Assembly: GCA_029062165.1 (NCBI GenBank)
Contig: JAIDQQ010000024.1
Location: 124,001-188,000, forward strand
Reading direction: 5' to 3'
DNA: 64,000 bases
Origin: Ruminococcus sp.
Lineage (GTDB): Bacteria > Bacillota > Clostridia > Oscillospirales > Ruminococcaceae
A program made the position numbers and the translations under genes. Shown here one piece after another: positions 1 to 10,066 of this stretch. The notes below the pieces were generated by a model. The model was not told where the DNA came from, made no database searches, and worked only from the letters and a program-made list of their open reading frames with translations. The number at the start of each line of letters is the position of its first letter. Position 1 is the stretch's first letter.

Positions 1-1185
1 GAAGCTATCCCTGGTGAACTCATCTACAGAGGTTATAACATAAATGACCTCGTGGACAGCGTTGAGGAAGAAAACCGTTTCGGTTATGAGGAAACTGTTT
101 TCCTGCTCCTTTTCGGACATCTCCCGACTGAAAAAGAACTTTCACAATTTAATGCCTACATCTCTTTAAGACGTGACCTTCCAAGCGGTTTCGTTGAAGA
201 TATGATACTTAAAGCACCGTCAAAAAATATAATGAACAAACTTTCACGTTCTGTACTCGCTCTGTACTCTTATGACGACGAATGCGAAGATAAAAGTCTT
301 GAAACAGAAATGCGTACAGCTATCGGACTTATGGCGAAACTTCCGGTAATAATGGCGGCAGCGTATCAGGTAAAAAGACGTGTTTTTGATAATCAGAGCA
401 TGATTATGCACCCTATCAACTACGAGGAAAACACCGCACAATGTATATTATCGCTTTTACGTCCGGACAGGCAGTACACCGACGACGAGGCGAAAATGTT
501 AGACCGCTTACTTATGTTACAGGCTGAACACGGTGGCGGTAACAATTCTACTTTTACCTGTCGTGTACTTACTTCTTCTGGTACTGACCCTTATTCCGCA
601 TACTCTTCCGCTATAAGTGCCTTGAAAGGTTTCCGACATGGTGGTGCGAATATACAGGTTATAAATATGCTTGACAATTTCAAGGCAAACATTAAAAACT
701 GGAATGATGAGGGTGAAGTCGCCGATTATATGCGTAAGACTATCCGCAAGGAAACTAATGACGGTTCGGGACTTATTTACGGTATGGGTCATGCAGTATA
801 TACCATTTCTGACCCTCGTGCATTGATTCTCAAGAAAAAAGCCTTTGAACTCGCTAAAGGTAAGGAAATTGAAGCTGAATTTCGTCTGCTTGAAACTATC
901 GAAAGACTTACTCCGGAAATTTTCGCCGAAATGAAAGGTAATACAAAAGCTATGTGTGCTAACGTCGATATGTATTCCGGTCTCGTATACAGAATGTTAG
1001 GTATACCCGACGAACTCTTCACACCACTCTTTGCGGTTGCAAGAATGGCTGGCTGGTCTGCACACCGTATGGAAGAAATCATTACCGGTAAAAGAATTAT
1101 CCGTCCGGCATATAAGGCTATCGCTAAAGAAAAAAGTTACGTAAAATTATCTGAAAGGGCTTCCGCATATAAACGGGAAATATGA
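1..1185 (+). CDS. citrate synthase family protein, 5' truncated by window edge
   Basis: Condenses oxaloacetate with acetyl-CoA (or propionyl-CoA in 2-methylcitrate synthases). The frame is open from base 1, so the true start lies upstream; an internal GTG at position 52 is not the start. All three family catalytic positions are visible: the His in RHGGAN, the His in GMGHAVY, and the Asp in ANVDMYSG, which aligns with the NVDxxSG motif. The substrate-side segment HGGGNNST is also present. The usual Arg after GHxVY-like motifs is not conserved here. The stop overlaps the next gene's ATG by 4 bases, suggesting coupled expression. Citrate versus methylcitrate specificity cannot be told from sequence alone. 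Confidence 0.93.
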   Translation, partial: EAIPGELIYRGYNINDLVDSVEEENRFGYEETVFLLLFGHLPTEKELSQFNAYISLRRDLPSGFVEDMILKAPSKNIMNKLSRSVLALYSYDDECEDKSLETEMRTAIGLMAKLPVIMAAAYQVKRRVFDNQSMIMHPINYEENTAQCILSLLRPDRQYTDDEAKMLDRLLMLQAEHGGGNNSTFTCRVLTSSGTDPYSAYSSAISALKGFRHGGANIQVINMLDNFKANIKNWNDEGEVADYMRKTIRKETNDGSGLIYGMGHAVYTISDPRALILKKKAFELAKGKEIEAEFRLLETIERLTPEIFAEMKGNTKAMCANVDMYSGLVYRMLGIPDELFTPLFAVARMAGWSAHRMEEIITGKRIIRPAYKAIAKEKSYVKLSERASAYKREI

Positions 1186-2492
1186 AAATTCTTGAATTAT
1201 TTGTTATTCCTCTTGTACTTCTTCTTACTGGTTGTGTGTTCAGTTCGAGTATAGACAGTCTGATGTCACCGCCTAAACTAAGCGTCGAACAGGAACAGAT
1301 TTACAAGGCTCTTACCGATGCTACAGGTACTTCAATAAGCCTGAAATATCCTAAATCCGGAAAATATCTGTCGGCTTTCATAGTAGAGGACATTGACGGT
1401 GACGACGAATCCGAAGCGGTTGTTTTCTATGAAAAAAACAGTATCGCTCTTGAAGAAAATTCGTTGAGAATAAATATTCTTGACCGTTCTGACGGTAAAT
1501 GGCGGTCTGTATGCGATACCCCCGCAAAAGGTGCGGAAATCGAAAAAGTAATGATTTCAAAATTAGGCTCTAATGAACGTACTAATCTTATCATAGGAAG
1601 CAGTCTGATAAACCGTTCGGAAAAAAACGTCTCTATATATAATTATTCCGACGGTAACATTGAAGAAACTTTTTCTGAATCTTATTCCTTTATAGATGTT
1701 ACGGACTTCGACGGCGACGAGGAAAACGAATTACTGTTATTATCGGGGGCGACTTTCGGGAATACCGCCAGAGCTGAAACTTTCCGGCTGAAAGAAGATG
1801 GTCTTTATTACAGATACAGTTGTAATCTTAGCGGAAATTTTACCGAATTTGATAACCTTAGTTATGGTAAAATAGACGACGAACACACCGGACTTTATAT
1901 AGATGCCGTCACCGGTACTGGACTTATTCAGACAGATATTGTCTATATGGATAATACAAGTCTCCGGAAAGTTTTTTCTACGGCGGACGAATCTTCTTTT
2001 ACGGTCAGACCGTCAGGGTGTAACTCTTTCGATATTGACGGCGACGGTGTGCCGGAAATACCTGTACAGAAAATTTCGTCAGGTTATGAAAACGTCTCCG
2101 AAAGCGAACAGATTAAAATTACAGAATGGTTTTTTGTCGGGAAAAACAACAAACTCGAAAAGAAATATACTTCATATTACGATATAAATGATGGTTATAT
2201 ATTTGTGTTTCCGGAAAAATGGGAAAATAACGTCACCATAAAACACGATTTCATAAATGATGAAATAGTTTTCTGTGCCTACGACGACGGCAAAACCGGC
2301 AGGGAATTGTTAAGGATTTATTTTTCTGCTGATACACCATCACTGGAAGACAGAATTTCAAACGGATATATGTTACTGCATACCAAAGGCGATTCCGAAT
2401 ATCTTGCCTACATACCGTTTCAGGACGGTAACGACGACGGTCTTTCAGTCAGTGAGGGAGATGTTGCAGTAGGTTTCAGGTGCAGAGAGTAA
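1182..2492 (+). CDS. lipoprotein with FG-GAP/VCBS-like repeats
   Basis: About 436 residues. The N-terminus has a hydrophobic stretch ending in a lipobox (LLLTGC), so it should be lipid-anchored on the outer membrane face. Three Asp-rich loops (DIDGDDESEAV, DFDGDEENELL, DIDGDGVPEIP) resemble the calcium-binding loops of FG-GAP/VCBS beta-propeller repeats. It overlaps the citrate synthase stop by ATGA and lies 25 bases before a response regulator gene. Co-transcription suggests, but does not prove, a sensory accessory role. The specific function is unknown. Confidence 0.75.
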   Translation: MKILELFVIPLVLLLTGCVFSSSIDSLMSPPKLSVEQEQIYKALTDATGTSISLKYPKSGKYLSAFIVEDIDGDDESEAVVFYEKNSIALEENSLRINILDRSDGKWRSVCDTPAKGAEIEKVMISKLGSNERTNLIIGSSLINRSEKNVSIYNYSDGNIEETFSESYSFIDVTDFDGDEENELLLLSGATFGNTARAETFRLKEDGLYYRYSCNLSGNFTEFDNLSYGKIDDEHTGLYIDAVTGTGLIQTDIVYMDNTSLRKVFSTADESSFTVRPSGCNSFDIDGDGVPEIPVQKISSGYENVSESEQIKITEWFFVGKNNKLEKKYTSYYDINDGYIFVFPEKWENNVTIKHDFINDEIVFCAYDDGKTGRELLRIYFSADTPSLEDRISNGYMLLHTKGDSEYLAYIPFQDGNDDGLSVSEGDVAVGFRCRE

Positions 2493-2517
2493 TTTATTTA
2501 AAGGAGTTGAAATTTTT

Positions 2518-3219
2518 TTGAAACGTATACTTATATGCGAAGATGAAGCGACTATCCGTGAATTTGTCGTGATAAATCTTCAGAGAGCAGGCTATGAAGT
2601 AGTCGATGTCGATTGCGGTGAATCGGCTCTCAAAACTTTTGAAATGGAACACGGTAATTTTGATATAGTTCTTCTTGATATAATGATGCCTGGTATTGAC
2701 GGCTTTACGGTATGCAAGAAAATCCGTGAAAAAAGTTCCACGGTGGGTATTATCATGCTTACCGCACGTACTCAGGAAATGGATAAAGTCAGTGGTCTTA
2801 TGATTGGTGCAGATGACTATATTACAAAACCTTTTTCACCGTCGGAACTCACCGCAAGAGTTGACGCTATTTACAGACGTGTCTGTATGAGTTTCATTAA
2901 AAATGAAAAACAATCCGTTATTGAATCCGGTCCGTTTTCGCTGAATCTCAAAAGCCGTACCGTAACCAAAAACGGAAAACAAATTGAACTCACACAGGTG
3001 GAATATCAGATACTTGAATTTTTTATGAATAACAAAAATACCGCCCTTGACCGTGCAAGCATACTCAATCACATATGGGGCGAAAGTTATTACGGCGACG
3101 ACAAAATAGTTGACGTCAATATAAGAAGAATCCGTATGAAAATAGAGGAAGAACCGTCAAGCCCTAAATATATTATTACTATATGGGGTTATGGCTATAA
3201 ATGGAATGATACACAGTAA
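2518..3219 (+). CDS. OmpR/PhoB-family response regulator
   Basis: 233 residues. The N-terminal receiver has the acidic pair in ICEDEA, the phospho-acceptor Asp54 in VLLDIMMPG, and the Lys in TKPFSPSEL. The C-terminal winged-helix DNA-binding domain (about 130-230) has the GESYYGDDKIVDVNIRRIR recognition region. Translation appears to start at TTG, placed well after AAAGGAG at 2501-2507. The stop overlaps the start of the histidine kinase gene (TAATG), so the two are a translationally coupled pair. The closest broad class is PhoP/VicR-like. The signal sensed is not evident. Confidence 0.93.
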   Translation: MKRILICEDEATIREFVVINLQRAGYEVVDVDCGESALKTFEMEHGNFDIVLLDIMMPGIDGFTVCKKIREKSSTVGIIMLTARTQEMDKVSGLMIGADDYITKPFSPSELTARVDAIYRRVCMSFIKNEKQSVIESGPFSLNLKSRTVTKNGKQIELTQVEYQILEFFMNNKNTALDRASILNHIWGESYYGDDKIVDVNIRRIRMKIEEEPSSPKYIITIWGYGYKWNDTQ

Positions 3220-4625
3220 TGGCTAAAAAAAGTATAACTAAACGCTGGATTATAAATAATTTAGGCGTTGTGGTACTGGTTATGTTTGTACTTGACCTTG
3301 CTTTTATATATGCAATACAGAGTTATTTCTATAGTTCGGCAAAACAGTATCTTATATCTAAAATAAACGCCGTTACAAGCGTACTAAGTGTGTATTCACA
3401 GGACAATGCCGCAAATTTTTCCGCTGAAATGCGTAATATGCTTGAAACTTTCAACGAAAAGGACAAAATAGAACTTATGGCGATAAATTCCAAAGGACGT
3501 GTTGTTTTAACGTCTTCGGGATTCTCACCGGACGGTAATTTACTCATGCCCGATTACGAACAGGCTATGGCATCCGGTGAGGGCTATTACGTCGGGAAAA
3601 TGCCAAGCGGTGAAAAAATTATGGCTGTCTCCGTACCGGTAAATTCTTTCAGCAGTGAATACAGTTCCGTGCGTATGGTCACATCTCTTACCGATATTGA
3701 CCTGAATATAAAAACAAGTGGTATCGCTGTAACAATAGTCTGTTTTGCGATTATACTTGTAGTTGTTATAACAGGTCTTTATTTTACAAATTCCATAGTC
3801 AGACCCATACAACAAATAAGTTCTATAGCCCGAAAAATTGCTATCGGTGATTTTTCCGTGAGAATAAACAATAACAACAGTAACGACGAAATCGGCGATT
3901 TATGTACAGCTATAAACAATATGGCAGATGAGCTTCTTAATGCGGAGGGTATGAAAAATGAATTTATCTCTTCAGTTTCGCACGAATTAAGAACACCTCT
4001 CACGGCTATAAAGGGCTGGGCAGAAACTCTCATGATTGACGAAAATGCTAATCCCGAAACTGTCCGCAGGGGTGTAGGCGTTATTGTCAACGAAACTGAA
4101 AGACTTTCGCAGATGGTAGAGGAATTACTTGACTTTTCACGTATGCAGAGCGGTCATTTTACTTTACAGAAAGAAAATATGGACATACTCGCTGAACTCG
4201 GTGACGCTGTATGGATTTACGGTGAAAAAGCACGTCGGGAAAATATGAAGATTATCTACAATGACCCTGAAATGTTACCGTTTGTTTTCGGCGATAAAAA
4301 CCGTATACGACAGGTTTTTATAAATATCATAGACAATGCTGTGAAATATTCTTCTGCCGGTGATACAATTACTATAAATGCTTCCGAATCGGACGGGAAA
4401 ATTATAGTAACCGTATCCGATACCGGTTGCGGTATAAAGGAATCTGATTTATCGAAGGTCAAGACAAAGTTCTATAAAGCTAACCATACAAGACGTGGTT
4501 CAGGGATAGGGCTTGCGGTTGCAGATGAGATTATCACCATGCACAGCGGAACTATGGATATTTCAAGTGCCGGTGAGGGTATGGGTACTACTGTTACTAT
4601 TGTACTTCCGGCAAAAACACAATAG
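3219..4625 (+). CDS. sensor histidine kinase
   Basis: 468 residues. A first membrane segment (about 13-34), an extracellular sensor region of about 140 residues, and a second membrane segment (about 168-190) are followed by HAMP, HisKA and HATPase_c domains. The phospho-acceptor His lies in SSVSHELRTPLTAIKG. The ATP-binding boxes show as NIIDNAVKYS (N box), SDTGCGIKESD (G1) and GSGIGLAVADEI (G2). It phosphorylates the regulator encoded just upstream, with which it overlaps. Phosphatase activity is likely for this type but is not shown. Confidence 0.94.
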   Translation: MAKKSITKRWIINNLGVVVLVMFVLDLAFIYAIQSYFYSSAKQYLISKINAVTSVLSVYSQDNAANFSAEMRNMLETFNEKDKIELMAINSKGRVVLTSSGFSPDGNLLMPDYEQAMASGEGYYVGKMPSGEKIMAVSVPVNSFSSEYSSVRMVTSLTDIDLNIKTSGIAVTIVCFAIILVVVITGLYFTNSIVRPIQQISSIARKIAIGDFSVRINNNNSNDEIGDLCTAINNMADELLNAEGMKNEFISSVSHELRTPLTAIKGWAETLMIDENANPETVRRGVGVIVNETERLSQMVEELLDFSRMQSGHFTLQKENMDILAELGDAVWIYGEKARRENMKIIYNDPEMLPFVFGDKNRIRQVFINIIDNAVKYSSAGDTITINASESDGKIIVTVSDTGCGIKESDLSKVKTKFYKANHTRRGSGIGLAVADEIITMHSGTMDISSAGEGMGTTVTIVLPAKTQ

Positions 4626-4638
4626 GAGATAGATATTT

Positions 4639-5559
4639 ATGGGAAAAAATCAATCCAATGAAAAATTCAAGTCCAAAATAGGCGGACAGGCTCTTATAGA
4701 GGGCATAATGATGTTAGGTCCGAATAAGGGTGCTATGGCGTGCCGGTTGCCTGACGGTTCTATTGACCTTGAAACATGGGACGAAAACAATGGTAAAAAT
4801 GCTCCGTGGTACAGGAAAACGCCTCTTGTAAGAGGTTGCGTAAATTTTGTGGAATCCATGATAAGAGGCTACAAATATATGATGAAATCCGCTGAAAAAC
4901 AACTCACCGAAGAGGAAAAGGCAGAAGAAGAAAATTCTAATATATTCGATATAGTAATGTATATCGGAATGTTTATCGGTATAGTTATGGCAGTAGGTCT
5001 TTTTATGTTTCTTCCGAAGTGGATAGTCGGCTTGTTTTCGGGTATCGCCGAAAAAAGAATAATACGCTCCGTACTGGAAGGAATCGTTAAAATAGTGATA
5101 TTCGTCGGATATATGGCACTCGTAAGCCTTATGAAAGACATCAGGCGACAATACGAATATCATGGTGCGGAACACAAAACTATAGCGTGTCATGAAGCTG
5201 AATTACCTCTTACTGTCGAAAACGTCCGGAAACAGTCACGATTTCATAAGAGGTGCGGTACAAGTTTTATATTTATCGTACTCATAATAAGCATACTGGT
5301 AATGTGTCTCGTACCATTTACTGTCACATGGCAGAGAGTAGTTGCTTCATTGGTATTGTTGCCGTTCATAGTGGGTATATCGTATGAGTGTATCAGACTT
5401 GCCGGAAATCATGACAATATTTTTACAAGGATATTATCTGCTCCCGGACTGGCTATGCAACGCATAACTACTCGTGAACCCGACGACAGTATGATTGAAA
5501 TTGCTATAACCGCTCTTAAAGAATGTATTCCGGAAGACAAATCGGAGGACAAATGGTAA
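4639..5559 (+). CDS. YqhQ-like DUF1385 membrane protein
   Basis: 306 residues with the family opening IGGQALIEGIMMLGP and the central HGAEHKTIACHE motif, rich in His and Glu and possibly metal-binding. Four or five hydrophobic segments lie roughly at 105-130, 150-165 and 205-250. The family is widespread in Firmicutes next to prmC and prfA, as here, but its biochemical role is not established. Its last 7 bases overlap the chosen prmC start, and AGGAG for prmC lies inside its 3' end. Confidence 0.9.
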   Translation: MGKNQSNEKFKSKIGGQALIEGIMMLGPNKGAMACRLPDGSIDLETWDENNGKNAPWYRKTPLVRGCVNFVESMIRGYKYMMKSAEKQLTEEEKAEEENSNIFDIVMYIGMFIGIVMAVGLFMFLPKWIVGLFSGIAEKRIIRSVLEGIVKIVIFVGYMALVSLMKDIRRQYEYHGAEHKTIACHEAELPLTVENVRKQSRFHKRCGTSFIFIVLIISILVMCLVPFTVTWQRVVASLVLLPFIVGISYECIRLAGNHDNIFTRILSAPGLAMQRITTREPDDSMIEIAITALKECIPEDKSEDKW

Positions 5560-6365
5560 ATAATAAATTTTTCCGTGAATGCGTTTCTATTATGGCGGAA
5601 AATGGTATAGAATCCGCATATTTTGATACAAAATGCATATTTGAAGATTTTCCACACGCTGACCGTAAAGAAATTCTCGGTATGGTGGAAAAACGTTCCG
5701 CCGGATATCCGTTACAGTATATTCTCGGTACGTGGGAATTTTACGGCTATAAAATGACTGTCAATGAAAATGTACTGATACCACGTCCGGAAACTGAACT
5801 ACTTATTGAAAATGTAATAAGTCTGTGCAGAAAAAATAATATAATCCGTCCGGTTATAGTCGATTTGTGTTCCGGAAGCGGTTGTATAGCAGTTGCTTTA
5901 AGTAAGGAAATAACCGGTTCACAGGTAAGTGCGGTGGAGATTTCTGAAAAGGCAGTAGAGGTAATCCGGAAAAATGCTGAATTAAATAACGCCGATATTA
6001 CGGTACTATGTGCGGATGTTCTCAAAAAAGAAACCGCTGAAATGTTTTCCGGTATTGATATAATAGTTTCAAATCCGCCGTATCTCACCACAGAGGAAAT
6101 GAACGTCCTACAGAAAGAAGTCACTTTTGAGCCGGTGATGGCTCTTTACGGTGGTGCGGACGGTCTCGATTTCTACAGGGAAATGATTCCGTTATGGAAA
6201 AAATCGCTTAAAAACGGTGGTTACATAATGTTTGAATTTGGTGACGGTCAACACGAAGAAGTCGGGAATATTCTTGAACATAATGATTTTCATAATATAA
6301 CATTCAGCCGTGACCTACAGAAAATTATAAGGTCTGTTACGGCTCAGAAACAGGAGGTTTTATAA
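5553..6365 (+). CDS. prmC: release factor glutamine methyltransferase PrmC
   Basis: 270 residues. It methylates the Gln of the GGQ motif in peptide chain release factors. The Rossmann SAM-binding segment [14 protein letters not shown] and the catalytic NPPYL motif (in [12 protein letters not shown]) are diagnostic. The ATG at 5553 is preferred over an upstream in-frame start at 5523 because CGGAGG sits at the right distance and the family normally begins near this point. The stop overlaps the recA ATG. No release factor gene is in the window. Confidence 0.93.
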   Translation: MVNNKFFRECVSIMAENGIESAYFDTKCIFEDFPHADRKEILGMVEKRSAGYPLQYILGTWEFYGYKMTVNENVLIPRPETELLIENVISLCRKNNIIRPVIVDLCSGSGCIAVALSKEITGSQVSAVEISEKAVEVIRKNAELNNADITVLCADVLKKETAEMFSGIDIIVSNPPYLTTEEMNVLQKEVTFEPVMALYGGADGLDFYREMIPLWKKSLKNGGYIMFEFGDGQHEEVGNILEHNDFHNITFSRDLQKIIRSVTAQKQEVL

Positions 6366-7510
6366 TGGCTAAAAAGGAACTCGCTAAAAAAACACCGGTT
6401 GTACGCAATACAACCAAGGACGACAAGAAACTTGCTCTTGAAAATGCTTTAAAGCAGATTGAAAAGAAATACGGAGCAGGAGCGGTAATGCGTCTCGGAC
6501 AGACCGAAACTCTTAACGTCGACGCTATCCCGACAGGCTCTATGCGTCTTGATATGGCACTCGGTATAGGTGGTGTACCTAAGGGACGTATCGTTGAAAT
6601 ATATGGTCCGGAAAGTTCCGGTAAAACTACCGTTGCATTGTCCGTAATATCGCAGGCACAGAAACTCGGCGGAGATGCTGCATTCATTGACGTCGAACAC
6701 GCTCTTGACCCTAATTACGCTAAGGCACTCGGAGTAAATACCGACGATTTACTTGTTTCGCAACCCGACAGCGGTGAACAGGCTCTTGAAATCGCAGAAG
6801 CTCTTATACGTTCCGGTGCGATTGACGTTATTGTTATTGACTCCATAGCCGCTATGACTACCCGTGCGGAAATTGATGGCGATATGGGCGATTTACACGT
6901 AGGACAGCTTGCAAGGCTTATGTCACAGGCTATGCGGAAACTTACCGGTGCTATTTCCAAATCAAATTGTGTAGCTATTTTCATAAATCAGATTCGTGAA
7001 AAAATAGGCGTTATGTATGGTAATCCCGAAACTACCCCCGGCGGACGAGCCTTGAAATTCTATGCATCTGTCCGTATCGAAGTAAGAAAAGGCGAGGTTA
7101 TCAAGAATAACGGCGAAATTATCGGAGCTTCCACAAGATGTAAGGTTGTAAAGAATAAAGTCGCTCCGCCGTTCAAAGAAGCTACTTTCGATATGATGTA
7201 TGGTCAGGGAATTTCACGTGTAGGAGAAGTCCTCGATATAGCCGTTGAACTCGACATTATTAAAAAAGGCGGTTCGTGGTTCAGCTATGAAGAACAGAAA
7301 CTCGGTCAGGGTAGGGACAATGTTAAGGAATTACTTAAAAATAATCCGGAACTTATGAAAGAAATCGAAGGAAAAATACTCACCCATATGGAAGAACTTA
7401 AAAATTCCGCAAATTCCGACGAAAATCCCGAAGATGTTTCCGCCGATACAGAGGAAATTATTGACGATATTGAAGAGGATTTTGAAGAATTTACACCCGC
7501 TGAAGAATAA
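6365..7510 (+). CDS. recA: recombinase RecA
   Basis: 381 residues. The DNA-dependent ATPase of homologous recombination and SOS induction. Walker A is GPESSGKTT, Walker B lies in [12 protein letters not shown], and the L2 signature [25 protein letters not shown] segment is intact. The C-terminal tail is long and very acidic (Asp/Glu-rich over about 30 residues), as in many RecA proteins. It is directly followed by recX with a one-base stop/start overlap. No LexA box was identified upstream; expression likely depends on read-through from the genes before it. Confidence 0.98.
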   Translation: MAKKELAKKTPVVRNTTKDDKKLALENALKQIEKKYGAGAVMRLGQTETLNVDAIPTGSMRLDMALGIGGVPKGRIVEIYGPESSGKTTVALSVISQAQKLGGDAAFIDVEHALDPNYAKALGVNTDDLLVSQPDSGEQALEIAEALIRSGAIDVIVIDSIAAMTTRAEIDGDMGDLHVGQLARLMSQAMRKLTGAISKSNCVAIFINQIREKIGVMYGNPETTPGGRALKFYASVRIEVRKGEVIKNNGEIIGASTRCKVVKNKVAPPFKEATFDMMYGQGISRVGEVLDIAVELDIIKKGGSWFSYEEQKLGQGRDNVKELLKNNPELMKEIEGKILTHMEELKNSANSDENPEDVSADTEEIIDDIEEDFEEFTPAEE

Positions 7511-8136
7511 TGAAAATAATTTCTGTAAAAGTCTACAAGGGTACTACCTTTGAAGTAGAAACGGACAATGATAAAAAAATCTATCTTCATGCAGATATAA
7601 TAGCGGATTTTGGTGTGCGTGAGGGTATGGAACTCTCACGCCCTGAACTCCGTAAAATAATATACGCCTCAAATTTCCGCCGTGCCTATCAGTATTCGCT
7701 TTACTGTCTCGATTACAGAGACTATTCCGCTAAAGAAATGTACGATAAACTGGTTAAAACGTATAAAAATCAGAATTTATGTCAGGCAGTCGTGCAGAAA
7801 CTCGAAGAAGCCGGAATTATCAACGACGAACGTTATGCCGAAAAACTGGCGTTCCGGTACGTCGAGGGCAGAAAATACGGTTATCGTCGTGCAAAACGTG
7901 AAATTATACTGAAAGGTATCGGCGAATACATTGCGGAAGATGCTTTACAGATTTATTCGGAAAAATTTCCGGAAAATCTTAATTATTTACTGAAAACAAA
8001 ATACGTCCGTTTTCTTGCGGACAGAAATGACAGAAAATCTATAGAAAAAGTAAGGAACTCACTTGTAAGATATGGTTACAGTTATGAGGAAATAAATAAT
8101 TCCGTAAGTGATTACCTTGATTGTCAGGAGGATTAA
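7510..8136 (+). CDS. recX: regulatory protein RecX
   Basis: 208 residues. RecX binds RecA filaments and limits recombinase activity. The three-helix RecX repeats are seen around residues 65-200, for example YSAKEMYDKLVK, IINDERYAEKLAFRYVEGR and YGYRRAKREIILKGI. It overlaps the recA stop by one base, the standard recA-recX arrangement. Residues 1-55 resemble the N-terminal beta region common in Firmicutes RecX. Confidence 0.92.
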   Translation: MKIISVKVYKGTTFEVETDNDKKIYLHADIIADFGVREGMELSRPELRKIIYASNFRRAYQYSLYCLDYRDYSAKEMYDKLVKTYKNQNLCQAVVQKLEEAGIINDERYAEKLAFRYVEGRKYGYRRAKREIILKGIGEYIAEDALQIYSEKFPENLNYLLKTKYVRFLADRNDRKSIEKVRNSLVRYGYSYEEINNSVSDYLDCQED

Positions 8137-8141
8137 TAATT

Positions 8142-9470
8142 ATGCCGGTTAAAGTCGGAATGGTATCGTTAGGCTGTTCAAAAAATTTAGTTGATTCAGA
8201 ACGTATGTTATATAAACTTAAAAGTCATGGTTATAAACTTGTAACAGAACCAGGGCTTTCGGATATTGCAGTTGTGAATACCTGCGGATTTATACAGTCC
8301 GCAAAAGAGGAGGCTATCGAGACTATTCTCGAACTGGCTAAACTCAAAGAAGAGGGTACTATCAAAAAAATTGTAATTACAGGCTGTCTCACGGAGCGTT
8401 ACAAGGAAGAAACCGCTGAACTGTTTCCGGAAGCAGACGCTGTCATAGGAATGGGCAACAACAAGGATATTGTTGATGTCCTTGACCACGTCATGAAAGG
8501 CGAAAGATACATTAATTTTGCCCCGAAACTCGATGCGGAACTCACAGGCGAAAGACTTATTTCTACATTACCGTTTTTTGCGTATCTCAAAGTTGCTGAG
8601 GGCTGTTCAAACTGCTGTACTTATTGTGCTATTCCGCAAATCAGAGGAAAATTCCGTAGCGTACCTATGGAAGACGTTATAAAAGAAGCCGAATGGTTAG
8701 CGGAAAATGGTGTCACGGAATTGGTAGTAATCGCACAGGATACATCACGTTACGGCGAGGACTTATATGGCGAATCAAAATTACCGGAACTTCTCCGCCG
8801 TCTGTGCAGAATTGACGGTATTCACTGGATACGTACATTATATTGCTATCCGGAAAGAATAACAGACGAATTACTTGATACCATAGCAAGCGAAGAAAAA
8901 CTTGTAAAATATCTTGAAATCCCGATACAACACTGTAACGGTGATATTCTCGGTAAAATGAATCGGTGGGGAAATCGTGAAAATCTTGAAAATCTTTTCG
9001 CACACATAAGAAACAAAGTTCCGGATGTTATTCTGCGTACTACTCTTATAACCGGTTTCCCGTCGGAAACTGAAGAACAGTTTACAGAACTGTCGGAATT
9101 TGTACAGAAAATCAGATTTGACAGATTAGGTTGTTTTGCGTACTCACAGGAAGAGGGTACGAAAGCATCTGAATTTGAAAACCAGATTGAAGAAGAAGTT
9201 AAAAATCATCGTGCAGATGTCATTATGGAACAACAGTTATTGATAAGTGCCGAAAATAATCAGAAATTTATGGGTAAAATTTTTGAAACAGTCGTCGAAG
9301 GTTTTGACCGTCTCGCTGAATGCTGGTTCGGACGCACTGCTATGGACGCTCCCGACATTGACGGTAAAATTTTCTTTACATCTGAAAAACCTGTTTCTGT
9401 TGGTGAGTACGTGAATGTGAAAATTACTGATACACTTGATTATGACTTAATCGGAGAGGTGATAAGTTAA
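8142..9470 (+). CDS. rimO: ribosomal protein S12 methylthiotransferase RimO
   Basis: 442 residues. This radical-SAM methylthiotransferase modifies an Asp in ribosomal protein S12. The N-terminal MTTase domain carries its three cluster Cys in LGCSKN, NTCGF and TGCLTE. The radical-SAM CxxxCxxC is in EGCSNCCTYCAIP. The C-terminal region (about 375-442) is TRAM-like. The ATG at 8142, after CAGGAGG, fits better than the in-frame start at 8121, which lies inside recX. The MVSLGCSKN opening favours RimO over MiaB. Confidence 0.93.
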   Translation: MPVKVGMVSLGCSKNLVDSERMLYKLKSHGYKLVTEPGLSDIAVVNTCGFIQSAKEEAIETILELAKLKEEGTIKKIVITGCLTERYKEETAELFPEADAVIGMGNNKDIVDVLDHVMKGERYINFAPKLDAELTGERLISTLPFFAYLKVAEGCSNCCTYCAIPQIRGKFRSVPMEDVIKEAEWLAENGVTELVVIAQDTSRYGEDLYGESKLPELLRRLCRIDGIHWIRTLYCYPERITDELLDTIASEEKLVKYLEIPIQHCNGDILGKMNRWGNRENLENLFAHIRNKVPDVILRTTLITGFPSETEEQFTELSEFVQKIRFDRLGCFAYSQEEGTKASEFENQIEEEVKNHRADVIMEQQLLISAENNQKFMGKIFETVVEGFDRLAECWFGRTAMDAPDIDGKIFFTSEKPVSVGEYVNVKITDTLDYDLIGEVIS

Positions 9471-10054
9471 TGAATCTTCCAAACAGGCTTACATTACTGA
9501 GAGTTTTTCTTATACCATTTTTTTTGCTTTTCATGTACTGGAATATACCGTTTCATTATCTTATAGCACTGGTTATTTTTGCCGGAGCGTCCATAACTGA
9601 CGCTCTCGACGGAAAAATAGCAAGAAAACATAATCTTGTAACCAATTTCGGAAAATTTCTTGACCCTCTCGCAGATAAGGTACTTGTTATATCTGCGCTG
9701 ACGGTTTTTGTTGAAATTCCGGAAATAAAAATGGGTGCAGTACCGCTTATTATAATAAGTGCAAGGGAATTTATGGTTTCCGGACTTAGACTTCTTGCGG
9801 CGGACAGCGGAATAGTAGTCGCCGCTGGTATATGGGGAAAACTCAAGACGGCATTTACTATGGTGTCTGTAGTGGTGGCACTGGTATGGTTGAGTGTATG
9901 TAATGATTTTGATTTCAGCATTTCTGACGGCTTGCAGAATGCAGTAGACAGTATAATTATTCCGGTGCTGATATGGATTTCGACGGCATTGACTGTTATT
10001 TCAGGTGGTATTTATCTTAAAGGTTACTGGCACCTTATTGATTCCGACAAATAA
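9470..10054 (+). CDS. pgsA: CDP-diacylglycerol-glycerol-3-phosphate 3-phosphatidyltransferase
   Basis: 194 residues. It makes phosphatidylglycerophosphate, the first committed step to phosphatidylglycerol. The CDP-alcohol phosphotransferase motif DG-x2-AR-x8-G-x3-D-x3-D is complete in the segment DALDGKIARKH...FLDPLADK. Several membrane spans are predicted. It overlaps the rimO stop by one base; a rimO-pgsA neighbourhood is common in Clostridia. Confidence 0.95.
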   Translation: MNLPNRLTLLRVFLIPFFLLFMYWNIPFHYLIALVIFAGASITDALDGKIARKHNLVTNFGKFLDPLADKVLVISALTVFVEIPEIKMGAVPLIIISAREFMVSGLRLLAADSGIVVAAGIWGKLKTAFTMVSVVVALVWLSVCNDFDFSISDGLQNAVDSIIIPVLIWISTALTVISGGIYLKGYWHLIDSDK

Positions 10055-10066
10055 AGGAGGGTTTAA

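Noticed and set aside
517-1082. Minus-strand ORFs inside citrate synthase
   Set aside because: They are frame shadows without RBS or recognisable domains.
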